Of a stretch of 64,000 nt of DNA, positions 23,071-36,028 are shown one piece after another. The stretch is from Lactifluus volemus. Its lineage: Eukaryota > Basidiomycota > Agaricomycetes > Russulales > Russulaceae. Every line of letters starts with the position of its first letter. The first letter of the stretch is position 1. The notes under the pieces are model-generated. The model was not told the DNA's origin, did no database searches, and saw only the letters and a list, made by a program, of their open reading frames with translations. Position numbers and translations under genes: made by a program. The stretch spans positions 186,001 through 250,000 of the forward strand of contig WTXI01000017.1 in the NCBI GenBank assembly GCA_022376515.1, in the 5' to 3' direction.

Positions 23071-26000
23071 TCACTCTGATGTTTGCGTCGTCGTCTCTAC
23101 TGTTTTGTTCTTGTTCGCCATGGCGTACAAGAGGTCCCTGTCGCCGCTCTCGTCGACCAACGAACGGAACCTACCGTTCTCATTTTTGAGGAGCTCGCTC
23201 GGTTTGTCAAACTCGACCTGGATCGAAGAAATGGGGAAGAAGCACGATGGTGAGTCGAAGGTTCGGTCGTCTTTGTTAAGACATAACACTCACGATACGA
23301 CCTGCGTCCAAAACCATCTGGGCACGAGTAGCCATTTCAGTAATATCCCAACACATCGAATAACGAGATTACATACGACTTTATCAGCGTCGATGATCGT
23401 TTGTAGACGATGTGCGACCGTAATTAGAGTCACGTCGTTCTGGAGCTCATTCCGAAGGGATGTTTGGATGATGGTATCGGTCTTGTAATCTGCAGTCAGC
23501 ATTAGCCCACACGTTGGAAGTCAAGAAAAATCAAGGTGTGTGATACCAATAGCAGATGTTGCTGAAATCGTCAATCAGCCTAACGTAATTTAAACGTAGA
23601 AAGCGGTGCGAGAAGTCACCTTCATCGAGGATAAGCAGCTTGCTCCCACGCACGATTGCTCGTGCCAACGCCAAAATTTGACGTTGGCCCACGGAGAGGT
23701 TGCCGCCTCCGCTCGCGATCTGGCTATCTAATGTGAGGCGTACCTCGTCATCATCACTCTGCAAGGAGAATAGCCCCGAGGCGCGCAGCGCTCCGTTCAG
23801 CATTGCATCGTCGTATTGCGAGAATGGGTCCAGATTTTCTCTCAGTGTGCCGCTTAGCAATTCGGGCTGTAACAATTTTAGTGGGACGAAAGAAGACTGA
23901 AGAGGGAGGTGAAGTCGTTCTCACCGTTTGGGGAATGATGGTGATCTGTGAGCGGAGTGCATCCAAGTTGATCGAGCTCGTGAGTAGGCGGTCATAATAC
24001 ACATTGCCTTCAGTAAATATGCAGCGAAGCAGTGACAACGTCAAAGAGCTCTGTGAGGCGCTTAGGCATCAACTCGGCAAAAGGAGAGGCAGAGTGAATT
24101 ACCTTGCCACTTCCGGTACGACCGACTAGCCAGCCAGGGTGTTAAAACAAGCCGCCTATCACATTTCATCAAAACTCACCAACACCAACACGTTCTCCGG
24201 ATTTGATATGGAAGGATACGTCATGGAGGACTTTTGGTCCATCCTAATTATGGCGCATGAGAATTCCAAGGCGAAGATATGATAATGGAGATAGTCCCAT
24301 ACGAGAGAATAGCGTGCAGAAAGCTGCTCAACCCTGAGGTCCCCGCTTGCCGGCCAGTACGCAGGTGGAATGCCATCTTTAGTTGGCTTCGGCTCTTGCT
24401 CGATGTTGATATACGAGTGCATGCGCTCCAAGCTATAATACCAGTAAGATTACGTCCACGTTCTCCAAGACGAGACATTTACCTGTTACCTGGGATGGAA
24501 TGAGAAATCGTAGTCAGAAAAGCAGGATAGCGATGGCGTGGATGTACATACAGTTGACCTCAAAGTCGTTAAAGATGCGTACCCACCAGAGGATCAGGCC
24601 ACTGAACCCAACTTGGGACAGAAATTAGCAACGAAATAAAGGGGGGGAATCAAAGGGCGTACTGGCCATGGTAAGCGAGAAGCCGGTATCTGAGGGAAGG
24701 ATACGTTTGTCGGGCACATATACCAAGTATGCCGCAAGAGCAGCGGCAAACAGTCCACCTAAGAAATCGATGCGCAAGCTGATCCATCTGCGGGAAGGCG
24801 ACGGAGTTGGGAGGGGTCTTCACACTGAATTTGGACGTAGCTTACCTGTTCATGTTGTAAAAGGACCGGCCAGCTCTCGAGTATCTATCAATTCGCTTAT
24901 ACGACTCTTGGCGGAATGCTACCTGCGCTCCATATGCCCGAATCGATGCTAAGAAAGCACGTCAGATCAGCCTCATGAGGATAAAAAGGTAGACCGACCG
25001 AGTCCAGAGACAGCAGCGCCGAAATGCCCCAAGACTGGAGCCTTAGCATTGCTCATCTCCCGCTTGATAGCGATCTGTGCCTTCATGTACACCTGACCAA
25101 GCCAAGCTCCGAAAACCGCGACGATGACGCCCGGAATGGTGAACACGGGAGTGAGGTACATGATGGCGATAAGCTTGATCAACATAGAGATAGAAATTTC
25201 AATGAACCACATGAATAATTGTGACACAGGACCATCCACTGGAAAGAGTATCACGACATGGACTCCCGGAATGGAAACAAGCACTTACACGCGCGGATGT
25301 CTTGAGTAACACGAGTGATCACCCGAGACGTAGGGGTGATGTCCAGCCATCTGAGAGTATATGACATCATTCTTCACTGCCCACGACCAGACACCTTGCG
25401 ACGTACCTCAAAGTTGTGCCCAAAACGGATTCTAGGAGTTCTCGATGAATTACTCTCGAGGCTCTCAAGGCACCGAAGACGTATACCACAGAGCTGCCGC
25501 TGTAACCGATCAACGCGAATAGCAGGAGGAGCCCATAGATGGTGAGATAGCTGGAAAGACATCAGACGAAGTGGGAGTCCTAAGACATGTTCACCTACAA
25601 AGTAATGCTGATGGCTTCTGGTGGGTAGATGTCATACTGCTCAGCCCAATATCCCATGAACCACGTCTGCCCGGCTAATAACGCGTCGCAGAGCGTTATT
25701 CCGCCTGCGAATAAGATCCAGAATGTGGTACTATGGGGTCCTCCTAGAGCATTGAAGAATAGCTTAACTTTGCGAACAGGGTGAGCATGATGGGGTCTCT
25801 GAGGGGTAAAAAGCAATTACATGCATCCCAGCTGACATGTCCCTCTGCGACTTCTTCGGCCACGATCAGTTTACCATCACCCGGCTTCACTGCTGCATCA
25901 GGCTCTTCCTGGTCGATCTTCTTCTCATCTTCTTCGAGTTCACGGGTCCCTTTGACTATTTTTGCAGCAAGTCTCTTGTTTTTTTTGAGCGCATCCGACA

Positions 26001-29000
26001 CGGAGCCACGGCTAGCTATCCGGCCATCCAGGCCAAGGGACACAACGTAGTCTGCAAGAGGGCTAGCCATTGCGACGTTGTGGGTCTATAGTGGGATGAA
26101 AAACAATCGCCGAAACGACCATGAATTTGACTTACGACGAGCAAGACCGTCCTTCCTTGAATAAGGTCACCTTTGAAGCATTTGTCCACGATCCATCGAG
26201 CGGTATGAACATCCAAGGCCGCCAGGACCTTGTACGTACGATATAAACGCTCGGAACCACGAGAACAAGGAATAGAAGCACTCACGTCATCCAAAATAAC
26301 GACCTCAGCCGAAGAATAAACTGCACGGGCGAGGGTGATACGAGCCTTCTGACCACCGCTGTGAGGGAGACGAACCAGTCAGTGCCCGAATCTCAGACGT
26401 TTGGCTCTTTACGCTACCTCAAAGTCAGACCTTTTTCTCCAACTTCAGTCTGGTCTCCCGCATCGAACAAGCCAAGGTCACGCTGCAAGGCACACTGGTA
26501 AATGACTGGCAGAACGTCAGCTGGAGACAGTGCATGATCGTGGGAAGGCAATACCTTTTTGGTATCGCTCCTCATCATATGGGGCGCCAAACAAGATGTT
26601 GTCCTGCCTTCGTTTGGGTAAAATGTATGACAGCATAGATCAGACCAGGCTCACCCGGATAGTTTCATTCTGGACCCACGACTCTTGCGCAGCGTAACTT
26701 ACCCCACCTGACCTCGGCAGATGATACCAAGCATCTGGACTCGTCGGGATAAAGTGCATTTCGCCTAATAATGCCATCAAGAGTGACGTCTTCCCAGAAC
26801 CAGTGGGTCCAATAATGAGGTTGATGCAGCCCCGCTTGAAAAGAAGCTCGCCTTCCACACGTAAGGTAAACATGCGTCTATTTGGTGTAAGGTCACCATC
26901 GTTGACATTGGCATTGGACCAAGTGAAGCTAGCGTTTTGGAACCCAATGACGTCCCGATCAAAGTGTGAAGCATCGGTCAGCATCACGCGCTCAGGATCA
27001 TCTGTAAATTCATCCAATAGCTCTGTCTAAGAGACACGACATCAGATAGACGACCAGGGGGGTGATGACGTATCGCTCACGTTACGTAAGAAATCATCGA
27101 GACGGTCGAAGGAGACCTTCCCTTGTATGAACGAAGGGATTAACCAAAAGACGTTGTGAAGCTGGTCACGGATAAGATCGAACACTGAATAGACATTCAG
27201 CCATCGCCTATATCGTTGGAAAACGATCATAAACTGACCAGCCATCGAGGAAAACACGACAGATGCTACAGGCGAAGTCAGCACAGCTACAACTACTGGA
27301 CCTTACAAGTGACATACGGGTAAGGGCTTGCTTCATAACAGCGGTCTATGAAACATATCAGTTCAGTATCTGGAATGAGGAAGCCAAGTATACACACGTA
27401 AGTAACGTAGGTGACAACCATCTTCAGAGGTGTCAGTCAGAGGAAACGTCGTCAGGTAAATGAGCTAACACACCGTAACAACGGGTATAACATAGCTTGA
27501 TTATGACCTGAGAACAACTACGCAACTCAAATAGACAGCCACACGTACTTGATGTTTCCATTGACCAAGCCCAAGATCTGACGTATCTTGATGTATCGCA
27601 GCTCCTGCTCTCTTTTTTCGGCTAGTCTTTCGGCAATCTTCGGCTCCCACCCAAACAGCTTGATCATGCGTAGAATGCCCATCGCTATAAGACTCTTTAG
27701 TATGCGGCGCGTAGGCCCGTGTCTCCCATCTCACCTTCGGTAGCAGTCTGTACACGTGCATCCGTCTGCGACGAAGGTCAACGCCAACACAAAAAAGTTG
27801 AGAGAGCGATGCTTGCCTGTTTCATAGATTCCTTCTGGACTTTCTGAATTTTACTTGCAATGACACCGGGAATGGGGAAGAGGGCGATCATCGCAGCCAT
27901 ACCAACAAATGCGCTCCAGCCAAGAATTTCGTACAGGAACCAGATGCACAATGCAATTTGAAGGGGGAGATAAACAACTAAGCGGAAATCGTTAGAAGGG
28001 CCATGGGCACAGAACAGAACAGACGGCGACGAACTGAGAAGCACGAAATCCCGTCCATCGACGATGTTTTCCAGATCAGAGGTGACTAGATTGTTCATTT
28101 TTCCTACTAGATTCTTTGATTGTCCCGGCTCTTCCCGGTCTCCGCCGCTGCTTGTGGTAGTAGGTGTTTCTTCCGTTGGTGTACCCTTGATGCTCGACGA
28201 CGCAGTCGACGGTTCACTCTCCTCGTCGATGGTTCCCGAGCTCTCAGAAATGAAAGGAGCGTCCCTTATAGAAGCACTATCAGGCGTTGTCGATTCGCTG
28301 CGACCCTGGGGAGTGGCCGCAGGAGTAGTCCCTGCAGACGAAGTCTCTGCCTTTACGCGAATGCGGAGGGCGTGCTCGAAGACGAGCTGGGTGATGATGG
28401 CATTCATACGCACGACAGTGCCAGTCTAGAAGAGGGGTCAATAAACTGAATAGTTGAAATACTTAGCTCATGATTCCATCATCCACTGACCATAATAAAG
28501 ATATACCATTGGAAAGCGATGGAACCAAGTGCGGGACCTAAGAAGAGATATGCAACCCAAACCCATGGGCGGACAACAGCGCCCTCCCCGTGCATTTCGA
28601 GATACCTAATAAGAAGACATCAAACGTGACCATGAAGATGACAGACTACAGATGCGCACTGCAGAAGCTTATTCAATCCAAACGGCGCCATTAGGGTAGA
28701 TATGACTCTGATGATAATCAGGAACAGTAGTTGGATGTATTCGCGGCCTGAGAGTGTATTCAAGACATGCAACAGTTAGACGGTTAACGAGGAACGCACG
28801 AAACACAGTCATTAAACCCCAAAAGAGATGCCTTCTGCGACTGCCAGAAAAAGGATCCATGTGCTAGCGGAGCGGGTTAGAAAAGGTCGTAAAGGTGTTA
28901 ACAAGGTACGTACTTTGAAACTCCTTCGCACGAGATTCTTCGTATAGTCATAGTCCGAAAGCGGTGGCAGCATATCGTTTGACAAGCGTGGAACACGATA

Positions 29001-30021
29001 CGCCAAGAAAACGATAGGGTCGAGGAAGGTATATGTCATCATGGACAAAGGAGATGCGGTCTGCTCCGGATTAATGGCCAGCTGGGGATCCTGAGGCCGG
29101 GGTCAAGAATCTCAAAGAAGAAGAGGGAAGAAAAGCTCGCCTTGAAATCCAATGGAACATATTGTCCAGGAGTGACTAGAGGGATCACGGCGCCTGAGAC
29201 GGCCAGGAGGCCAATTTTGACCCATAGCAAGAGACCTTCCCGCCCATCTTGTGGCGACAGTGTATATGTAAGTAGTGGCCATATGTCGCGGTATACGTAA
29301 ACCGAAAAGGTAACCAGCAATAACGAAGAGAGATGGAACGACGTGACGGAGGCACGGGTTCTCCGGGCCGCTAAGGTGAACAAAGCCAAAAAGGAGGCAT
29401 ATAGCTATTCCAAATTTAAGTCAAGCGAAGACAATAAAAGCAAGATTCCACGCACATATGTTAGAGACAACGCGAGATCGAGCCATTCCCGATCAGAGAG
29501 TGATCCACCACCATAGCGACGTTTTTGTCTTCGCTTCTCTCCCCAATGCTTGCCCAAGGTACCCAGGCCATCATTGACGACGCGCTGCTGCCCTTCTTCC
29601 TCTTGGACGAAGCTGAATATTGAGAGGCCGAGGAGTGCCAGAACGAGGACGAGACGCAAGACTTGAAGTGAGAAGATTATCGAACCCCCGGATGCTTCTA
29701 CATGCTCTTTGACAGCTGACACAAGGCTCGTCTGGGTGGCGCTAGGGCTAGACTCGCTAGCAGGGCTCTCCTCCTCAACGGTGCCAGAAATGCGGTCGAG
29801 AAGCCTTTTCAGTGGCCCAAACGACAATGCAACGTGTAAAACGAGAAGAAGGATAGAAGCGAGTGTGAGATAGGATGGTATGAGTAGAGGGTGTGCCCAT
29901 AGTAGACTTGACAATTCGATGCGATGTTAGGAAACGGCATTCAATCCTATCAAACTACTTACGGGTTGTTGTTTTTTTCGATGAACGGGTTAACAGGGTC
30001 GATGACGACCTGATCCGTCAT
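23071..30021 (-). CDS. ABC transporter, ABCC (MRP-type) full transporter
   Basis: A 7-kb gene with many short introns. ATG at 30021 starts MTDQVVIDPVNPFIEKNNN. A GTAAGT donor (29957-29962) and an acceptor before 29906 join in phase to LLWAHPLLIPSYLTL, the start of an N-terminal membrane domain (to about 28600). Membrane domain 1 is at about 28450-27040. NBD1 has Walker A IGPTGSGKTSL at 26786-26815, AQESWVQN as Q-loop, and signature SGGQKARITLARAV with VVILDD at about 26361-26300. Membrane domain 2 is at about 25820-24500. NBD2 has linker DGIPPAYWPASGDL, Walker A GRTGSGK split by an intron near 24100, signature NLSVGQRQILALARA and LLILDE. The typical ABCC end (VEFDKPSELLKNENG..) closes at TGA 23071-23073. 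Expected role: ATP-driven export of conjugates or metabolites at the plasma or vacuolar membrane. No broken frame was noticed. Confidence 0.88.
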
Positions 30022-30453
30022 AGGAAAGGTGGTTGAATTAGAGTGACGACCTGTGGAGGTTGGTCGAGACCGCTTGATATATGGGTCGAGTCAGTGAGTC
30101 GCGACCGCTTTATCCAGATCCGGCTACTCACGCGCCTCTCGCTACGGCCGTTTACGCGATCGTAAATAAATGAGCCAAGATGATTCCTTTCTTTAGCGGC
30201 AACGCACGACACATGCCATCAATATTCACCTCCATATCAACGGCGATTCCAAACACGTTTTACCCTGTACTTATTGCCTAACTTATTCTCGGGTCCTGGT
30301 ACATCCCCTCTGGGCCTCATCGAATAATGGCACCAGAAGATTGAAAAGATATCAATCTCCTATCGCGTGGTGTTCGAATCAAGTGATCGAATCAATGCTC
30401 GGTAGTAGTTTTTTTTTGTTATACAGGAAGAGAGGGTCCAACTCATCATCTTA
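30022..30453. promoter_or_regulatory. ABCC upstream region / DPB4 downstream region
   Basis: 432 bp separate the ABCC start from the DPB4 stop, both on the minus strand, so it must hold the ABCC promoter and the DPB4 3' end. A T-tract at about 30411-30420 lies just downstream of the DPB4 stop in its reading sense. No TATA box is obvious. Confidence 0.4.
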
Positions 30454-31475
30454 TTATTCTACATCATCGTCTTCCATCTCATCCTTATCATCCGGCAGAT
30501 CGGCGTCCATGTTTACCTTCATGTCAACATCCTCATCCCCCTCGTCCGCATCCTCACCTTCATCTTCTTCTGCCTCATCAGGTTCCGGTTCCGGTTCCAG
30601 CTCAGCCTCCGTCTGGTCTTCGTCGTCACCGTCAACTTCACCCTCATCCCGCTCGGGCATAGGGGATGTCTGCCCATCGGCATCCTGCCCCTCTAGGGGA
30701 ACGTGGACCTGCGCCACTGATTGAGGCTCGAGAGACAGGGCACCCAATGCGCTTGGCAGAGGGGCGGACACGGATGACTCGCTAGTCTCTGTTGTGCGCT
30801 CTTTGCCCTTTCCGCGTTGCGCTGCGGCGGTGGATTTCTTCTGCGCTGCTGGCGCGCTTGTAGATGCGCCACCAGCCGAGGAACCCTTTTTGCTCTTGGC
30901 CAGCTCGCGATAAACTGATTGTGTTGGATGGTATAAAGTAGCGAAGGGTGAAAACTCGTAGTAGCGTACCTTGTAGCTCTGCCTGAAGCGGTGGGATCAA
31001 GTCAGCGAATTCGATGTGCTCAAGCGCCTTGAACACGTCGGATGCAGAGATGCTTTTATGTTGTTTGGAGGTCGAGACCTCGTGTGCTCTATTCCACGTC
31101 AGAAATTTTACGAAAGTCCAAGTTTTACGGTGGAAAAACACCCTACGTGGCAGCTGCGAGCACTTCATCGGTCAAAAGCGCTGTGCGAGGGGACATCCGA
31201 TGAAGCACGCACCGAGGTAATTGATGAAGACAGTGGCCCCTTTAACCAACGAGAGCACCGTATCCTTTTGCAACTTGACATTTTCCGGGACCTAAAGTTC
31301 GCATTCCAGCGTTCAGAGGCGCAAGGAACCAAGACTGCATGAGAAAACGTACGGCGGATCTCGCTATTCGCGTCACCAGTGCACGGGGAAGCTCGAAATT
31401 CTCGATACCCTCTGATACTGCATCCTGTTGTGCTTGAGCAGATGCGGGCGTGTTGGCGTTGTCTTTTCGTGGCAT
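30454..31475 (-). CDS. DPB4: DNA polymerase epsilon / chromatin-remodelling histone-fold subunit (Dpb4/POLE3)
   Basis: ATG at 31475 (MPRKDNANTPASAQAQQDAV) leads to the histone-fold sequence. NFELPRALVTRIARSA splices through donor GTACGT and acceptor TTTAG to VPENVKLQKDTVLSLVKG, then ATVFINYLG. A further intron region leads to STSKQHKSISASDVFKALEH and IEFADLIPPLQAELQ. The last intron (donor GTACGC, acceptor ATCAG) joins in phase to YRELAKSKKG. The tail is basic (KGKERTT) then very acidic (EDEGEDADEGDEDVDM), usual for this family. TAA is at 30454-30456. The short exon around 31150-31200 is unresolved. Known role: pairs with Dpb3/POLE4 in polymerase epsilon and with ISW2/CHRAC-type remodellers in the nucleus. 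Appears intact. Confidence 0.88.
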
Positions 31476-31779
31476 GATAGGATTCAATCAAGTCTGGGGC
31501 AGCGGCCACTTCACGTGTACAACAATGCCCCGGCCCGAACTAGGCTTATCACCGGTCACTGGTCGCTGTTGCTGCCAGCAGCCCCTCTCGGGAGTTTGTA
31601 TATACAGTCATACTCCAAATGTATAGATATCCCAGATGAACACCGTTTTTTCTTTACCAGTGTCCACATTCGTTGTGCTATGTTGCTTTCTATCTCTACA
31701 AGGTCATTGATGGCCACCATTCAAGTTTCACGGCCGGCCCGTGACTTCCACACATGGGCCGAACTTATCTTCTCTGTGT

Positions 31780-32150
31780 CCCAATGCCCTCACATCTCTG
31801 TGAAGGAGGTTGATGAAACACCACTGCAGCAGCATGCCTCCAGCTACATTGCAGCAGTGGCACAGAGAGAGGCTATCCATTTAATCCCCAACATGCACTG
31901 GAAGATGTATGAAGATTTGCAGCAGATGATCAACTTGGTCAGACACACATGTCCAGTTGAGACAATACTTGTCCAAGTAAATCATTCATTGCATATCATC
32001 AAGCATTTTCCAGTGCATGTCTGGCACTGTGATGCCAGTGGTGCTCTGCACCCCACCACTTGTAAGAAGATGGGGAAGTGTAATTGAATAGTAGCACAGA
32101 GGGGTTTCATCAGCCCACTGCACAGAGATATCATGGAGTTGAGACATGGA
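31780..32150. repeat. Foldback (inverted-repeat) element
   Basis: Two arms of about 160 bp face each other around a short centre at about 31940-31985. The plus strand of the left arm and the minus strand of the right arm both encode the same peptide pattern: ISVxxxDETPL and later MHWKM..D(L/M)Q. At DNA level ACATGCACTGGAARATG and TGATGAAACMCC recur in opposite orientation. Arms are diverged, so this is an old inverted duplication or MITE-like hairpin. No flanking target duplication was identified. Confidence 0.6.
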
Positions 32151-32252
32151 AAACAAAAAGTAGCATGCCAGCACAAATGAAAATGGGGACAAAGAACAAA
32201 CGGTATTTGTTTGGAGATCCTTGCACCAGCTTTACTATGGGAATTCCAACTG

Positions 32253-33745
32253 GTGGTAGGTCATGGTTCGATTAGACCCTCCGACACCTATTCTTTCTTG
32301 ACAACAAAAACGCGATTGATCGTGTATATGAAACAATACTCGAACGTACTTTTCTGCCTTGTATGCCAACTTACGGTTCGGGTACCCCGCCGACTTGGCC
32401 AGCTCATATGACGCAGCGGGAGGGCGGAGTCCGAGTCTGCACGGAATATAGGTCGCGTTCTCGAGATGCCTTCATAACGGGCTAATAGTAAGAATGGGAG
32501 TCGACTAGAAGCGTTCATCACTTAGGCTGTGCGGAGTTCCATTAGCACCTCCCGAGTCATCTTGCTACGCGGGGCGTGCACAGAAATCAAAGCAAGCACT
32601 ACCTGTATCCTTGGATCAGCTCCACCTGACTCAGAGGATGTACTTAACTTATGAGAATAACGAGGCAGAGAAAGGATGTATCCACAATAACCTGGCAACG
32701 CGACTCGGATTAGGGAATCAAAGAGGATGAAAAGCTCAACTTCAACAAGATCAGGCGAGCAGAACGGTAACCAGGGAGGAAGGAAGACACGTATGTACCT
32801 CTTAGTGCATCTGTGGGACGGTCGCATACTAGTAAGCCCTGTGCGAAGAACGCACGATGGACATAGAGTAGCGCTGCTGGCCCGTGAGACATGGGGACAT
32901 TATTCAAGTTGCGACTTTACTCAGACAGCAATAGTCTCCGGCATAAAGCGTTGCATTAAATCGGAGACAGTTATTCCCGGGAGTTCCATGTCGCAGATCT
33001 TGCGATCAAGTTTTGGGAATGACGGAGTATTACTCGGGAGCCTGAGAGCGATGCGTGAGAATACCCGTTGCAACTTCAGTCAAAAACTTGCCAAACTGAG
33101 CCTTCCAATGTGGAACAACACACGAACACAACCACAGGAGTGACAGAATGCACGTCCGAAGTGGGCATGGACGTTCCTGGGCTGCGTTTGTGCGGGCCAG
33201 CCTGAGTTGAGGATGCGATGGTTGAGAGCTTCTGATTTGCGGTGTAATAAAAAGGTTGTAGGGTACGTACCTTCAAGTTCTCTCAGCTGGCGTTGGTTTA
33301 TTTATGTCGCTATTTGCCCGTCTATAAGAATTAAATCGGAACTGAGATGAGTAGGCGTTCCGTGAATGGCTCAGGCTTCACAGATATTGCCAACAACTAC
33401 GATTCTACGGAGCCAAATAACAGCGTATCAAACTGATCCTTTGTATTCACGGACATTATTTTGTGGCAGTGCATCAAGCATGCTCTATAGTACATTCCTC
33501 TGGTTATAGGGTTGGAGATGGGAAGCGAGCGAGTGATAGGGTCTGAGTCACTGACACTGTGATCATGGCTTTTCGTTGATCGTCTCAGTCGATCCCGGCA
33601 CTTTCTCTTCGTCCACAATATCCGTCGCGCCCCCATCCTCAAACGCGGTCTTCTGTTTTTCAAACTGGGATCCGTGGTTCCTTTACGGAGCGAACAACAA
33701 TCAGTGTTGGTAAATATGGAAAGCGATATGCACGCGACTCACTCC
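32253..33745. repeat. Segmental duplication D1, copy of 39836-41226
   Basis: About 1.45 kb is collinear with 39836-41226 with many substitutions and indels. Shared phrases include AAAAACGCGATTGA, TCTCCGGCATAAAGCGTTGC, CAGCTGGCGTTGGTTTATTTATG and GGTTGGAGATGGGAAGCGAGCG. In the other copy this sequence is the 3' end and downstream flank of the MFS gene, so this copy is probably the derived one. The right breakpoint falls at ATTGGGCC, inside the penultimate exon of the MFS gene. Confidence 0.8.
33563..33745 (-). pseudogene. Detached last exon of the MFS carboxylate transporter
   Basis: Within D1. It encodes GPE, an intron (GTGAGT donor), then NHGSQFEKQKTAFEDGG..., ending at the same TGA (33563-33565) as the gene at 41.0-43.1 kb. 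The coding part is almost unchanged while the flanks have diverged. Upstream there is no transporter body; the frame runs into unrelated sequence (DYGWLAKPFIGPE). Confidence 0.7.
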
Positions 33746-34300
33746 GGCCCAATAAACGGTTTAGCAAGCCATCCATAGTCAAAGGAATCCCCACTTGCCT
33801 TGTGGCATGCGATAAAGTTGGCGTCGAACGTCCCCAGTGCACCGTACCGCTCAGCGATCTTTGACGGTGACCTTTACAAAGACAGCGAGATAGTGCTTGA
33901 CCGCGTGGGTGGTGTGGGATCGGCAAAGATAGGCGCAACCTCACATGTCGAGAATTTGGGCGATGGTTCGGCGGAGCGAGTCGGTACAGCCTACGGTATG
34001 CTTCAGGCCAGAGACGCAGGGGCCAGTCATGGCAAAGGAGCTGATCTGGATACGCCAGAGGGTCTCCCACAAGCAGCGCGGGTGTCCTTGGGAGCCTCGA
34101 ATGAGTCACCGAGCAGGGCTGACGCGAACAACTTGACCTCATTGAAACGCGTCGCGCCGGTGAACGGGCACGTACTGTAGCGGACCCAAATGAAGATGCA
34201 GCAGAGGCAAAAGATTCGAATCCTAATACGCTTGGCGGGAGTTGGGCTCGCAGCGCGCTGTACCGGTGAACTAGGTCATGCAATCAACCTGAGATTCAGA
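33746..34300. other. Unassigned sequence fused to the MFS exon copy
   Basis: Long open frames exist on both strands (plus 33800-34180; minus 34283-33660 in one frame). A second minus frame ends DSFDYGWLAKPFIGPE and runs in phase into the MFS terminal exon. I do not recognise any of them. Strong codon-like texture with stops suggests a decayed gene. Confidence 0.25.
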
Positions 34301-34740
34301 TAGGTCCCTTCACGCCCAGCAATCCTCCCAAAAAATGGCTCGCATCATGGTAACGCTCCATCTCTGCATAATCAACTCATGTTCTTCGATCATTACCAGG
34401 TCCAGATGCTGCTGTAGCACGCGCCCCGCGGCCAACTTCAAACCGCTGGGCCACTGGATTGTCCACCTGCTGCACCTAGGATGCCCGCCTTGAACGCGTC
34501 GAGCTCGTTGAGACAATCGAGACTAGTACTGCGCGCCCACACGATGGGATGTGCCGTGCTCGCGTACAACTTTTGTGCAACTTGTCCACCGCAGACATCA
34601 TCTCGTGGTTCTCAAAGTAGTGTTCCCGAGCGTACCGGACGGGAGTGTCGGGCGAGAACCTAGGTAGAGCGACCTTTGCGTTAGCTAGGCAGGAACCTGA
34701 AGGAATCCTACAAGCCTCGCCACTCCTATCGAACGATTTG
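34300..34740 (-). pseudogene. Inverted copy of the COQ6 last exon and intron end
   Basis: Reverse-complement homologue of 51290-51790. It contains the COQ6 segment encoding VPY.REHYFENH-like, MMSAVDKLHKLYA and LNELDAFKAGILGAAGGQ, with frame-breaking changes (for example a shift in the sequence for the leucine/glutamate after the conserved STG), plus part of the last COQ6 intron. It lacks the rest of the gene. Confidence 0.75.
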
Positions 34741-35015
34741 AAATGTTCGGGTGTTCAAACCTCACATGTCTTTGGATGCGAGATTGCGACCGCGCTCGTC
34801 TGTCCGGTGACACTCGCCATTCGTTCCCTTCATCTTGGCAATTATCTGCGGCTTATTAATAATGTTCCGATCGTTTTCGATGTGAACGCCGACGTAGAGC
34901 GACGCACCACAAATGAGTATGAGCTCGCAACGAACGCAAGCTGACTTGGTGGTCCAACGGTGGAGAAACTGCACATCCCATCCTCATATCTGGTGTGGCA
35001 ACTGCGATCGTCCGA
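34741..35015 (-). repeat. Spacer segment shared with 57388-57745 (inverted)
   Basis: Reverse complement of the stretch between the dispersed unit and the COQ6 tail in the 57-kb copy. Shared words include AGACATGTGAGGTTTG and CGACGCACCACAAATGAGTATG in opposite orientation. Confidence 0.65.
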
Positions 35016-35019
35016 GTGC

Positions 35020-35790
35020 TGACCCCGGTTGGGATTGTTATTAATAATGGAACTTGCTGCATGACCGGTGGGGTTTCTGAGAATAGGCAGAAGGCAATAA
35101 TAGCGTTGGTTAATATCTACAGGCGCGGCAGTCGTTCTTGCATATCTCTATCTTAAGAAGCAGTTAGCATGCGACGGATACAAGGGAGCGATTAGACCAA
35201 CCCACGTTTGCAGTCGTGGTAGGCCTGGAAAGATCGACAAGTGTCACGGTCGTCCTAGCCGTGTCAGTTGAGGTAATCCGTGAATGCGTTAAATGCCTCT
35301 CCACATGGGCTTGAGTTGGATAAAATTTGAGAACGATCAACTCGGTAAAACAAGCGAAGACTCACTCTGCAAATTGATCGCTTCGTGCAGATGAAAAGTT
35401 TGTTGACAAGACATAGATTCGTTTATCTCTTTGTAGTTTTTCGGAGTGAAAACTGACAGAGGACTGTCGTCGGGCATGGGAGAGGCTGCGCCTGGAGTCA
35501 ATCTGCTGCTCGCTCACGACGTCCCGACCCCGAAATTCCCACGATGATGGAACACCTTCCCGATTCACCCAGATAGCGCGGCCCAACGGCGGTGCTTCTG
35601 CACGTTCTTGCCACCGGCTCATCACTTTTTCCCCACTCATCACCATATTGGAGACCATGCCCGTGTTTCGCTCCTTGCCGGGGGGGGGGCCCTTTGATTT
35701 AGCCTCGAGACCAGCCTCATTCCGCTCTTCACCGTCGAATACGTCGCTCACTGTACCGCGACGAGTTATTCCTTGTTTGCTACTTTAGAT
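35020..35790 (-). repeat. Dispersed unit U, inverted 3' fragment
   Basis: Reverse complement of about 56100-56975 (end of U copy 1). It contains the inverse of GCAGCAAGTTCCAT, of the TAGATATYAACYAACGC block and of the region reading SDV(L/F)DGEE.NEAGLEA. It abuts the spacer and COQ6 tail, in the same order as at 56-58 kb but inverted. Confidence 0.7.
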
Positions 35791-36028
35791 TGGATGGGAT
35801 GTACGTCTTTCTGTCTCCTCTTCCTTTTTTTTAGGCTGCTAAGCGGCTGCAACGTCCGTCCCCTTCCTCTTACTATAGCAATTAGTCTCGGTAGTTATTG
35901 TATATTAACAACTAATTTCTGGGAATAAAACACTTTCCAAAAAAAGCTATTTCGGATGCTGACAACGCTGCATTTCAGCTACCGGTGACCCCGTTGTGAT
36001 ACGTACGACTACTCCTTTGTATACTCCC
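35791..36028. other. Short intergenic stretch
   Basis: Pyrimidine- and AT-rich DNA upstream of the kinase-like gene. Nothing else was recognised. Confidence 0.35.

Noticed and set aside
30454..30724. Long plus-strand Ser-rich open frame opposite the DPB4 tail
   Set aside because: It is the antisense of the Asp/Glu-rich DPB4 C-terminus; acidic codons read as Ser codons on the other strand.
32253..33745. Independent genes inside both D1 copies (the matched 79-88 codon minus frames)
   Set aside because: These frames are an alternative phase over the MFS last exon and its flank.
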